Assembly (NCBI GenBank): GCA_964590495.1
Contig: CAZPWQ010000165.1
Coordinates: 1 to 6,311, forward strand
DNA length: 6,311 bases
Direction of reading: 5' to 3'
Source of the DNA: CAZPWQ01 sp964590495
GTDB lineage: Bacteria; Bacteroidota; Rhodothermia; Balneolales; Balneolaceae
Positions 6,310 through 6,311 of this stretch are shown here, one piece after another. The first letter of the stretch is position 1. Every line of letters begins with the position of its first letter. Under the pieces are notes generated by a model that saw nothing but the letters and a program-made list of their open reading frames with translations, had not been told where the DNA came from and made no database searches. A program made the translations under genes and the position numbers.

Positions 6310-6311
6310 GG

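Noticed and set aside
1..6311. CRISPR array, tRNA, rRNA, toxin-antitoxin pair or phage genes
   Set aside because: No regularly spaced repeats, no tRNA-like cloverleaf and no rRNA-like stretch were noticed, and none of the proteins matches these systems.

Overview
The window looks like chromosomal DNA of a Bacteroidota-type bacterium (Bacteroidota, or the related Balneolales/Rhodothermia). The evidence is a very short three-helix MotA/TolQ/ExbB-like protein of the kind found there, an S41 peptidase with the N-terminal motif common in that group, moderate to low GC with AT-rich spacers, weak or absent Shine-Dalgarno sites, and promoter candidates resembling TTG...TAnnTTTG. This placement is an inference; no rRNA or marker gene is present.

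Layout. Positions 313 to 1 (minus) hold the start of an exported S41-family peptidase that runs off the left edge. A repeat element lies at about 347-490, and a related copy lies in the same orientation at about 6123-6309. Next come a small ExbB-like membrane protein (556-915, plus), a DUF5939-type protein with a START-like domain and a four-cysteine zinc ribbon but no cyclase domain (1089-2408, plus), and a cyclopropane-fatty-acyl-phospholipid synthase (2650-3798, plus) with every E. coli Cfa active-site residue I checked. Convergent to these is a 603-residue NTE/PNPLA6-like phospholipase with a cyclic-nucleotide-binding-like domain (5791-3980, minus). Just upstream of it on the same strand is a small unrecognised gene that appears broken by a 1-base frameshift (6053-5788). 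Its reading frame ends in an ATGA overlap with the phospholipase start.

How it fits together (inference). Cfa modifies acyl chains of membrane phospholipids, the NTE-like protein should deacylate phospholipids or lysophospholipids, and the DUF5939 protein begins with a fold that often binds lipids. The middle of the window therefore reads as a membrane-lipid remodelling cluster. A cyclic-nucleotide theme is also present but looks eroded. The DUF5939 protein stops about where a class III cyclase domain would begin, and the cNMP-like domain of the phospholipase lacks the canonical phosphate-binding Glu and Arg. I see no clearly new defence or mobile system. The best leads are the truncated cyclase sensor, the frameshifted coupled small gene and the paired repeat elements.
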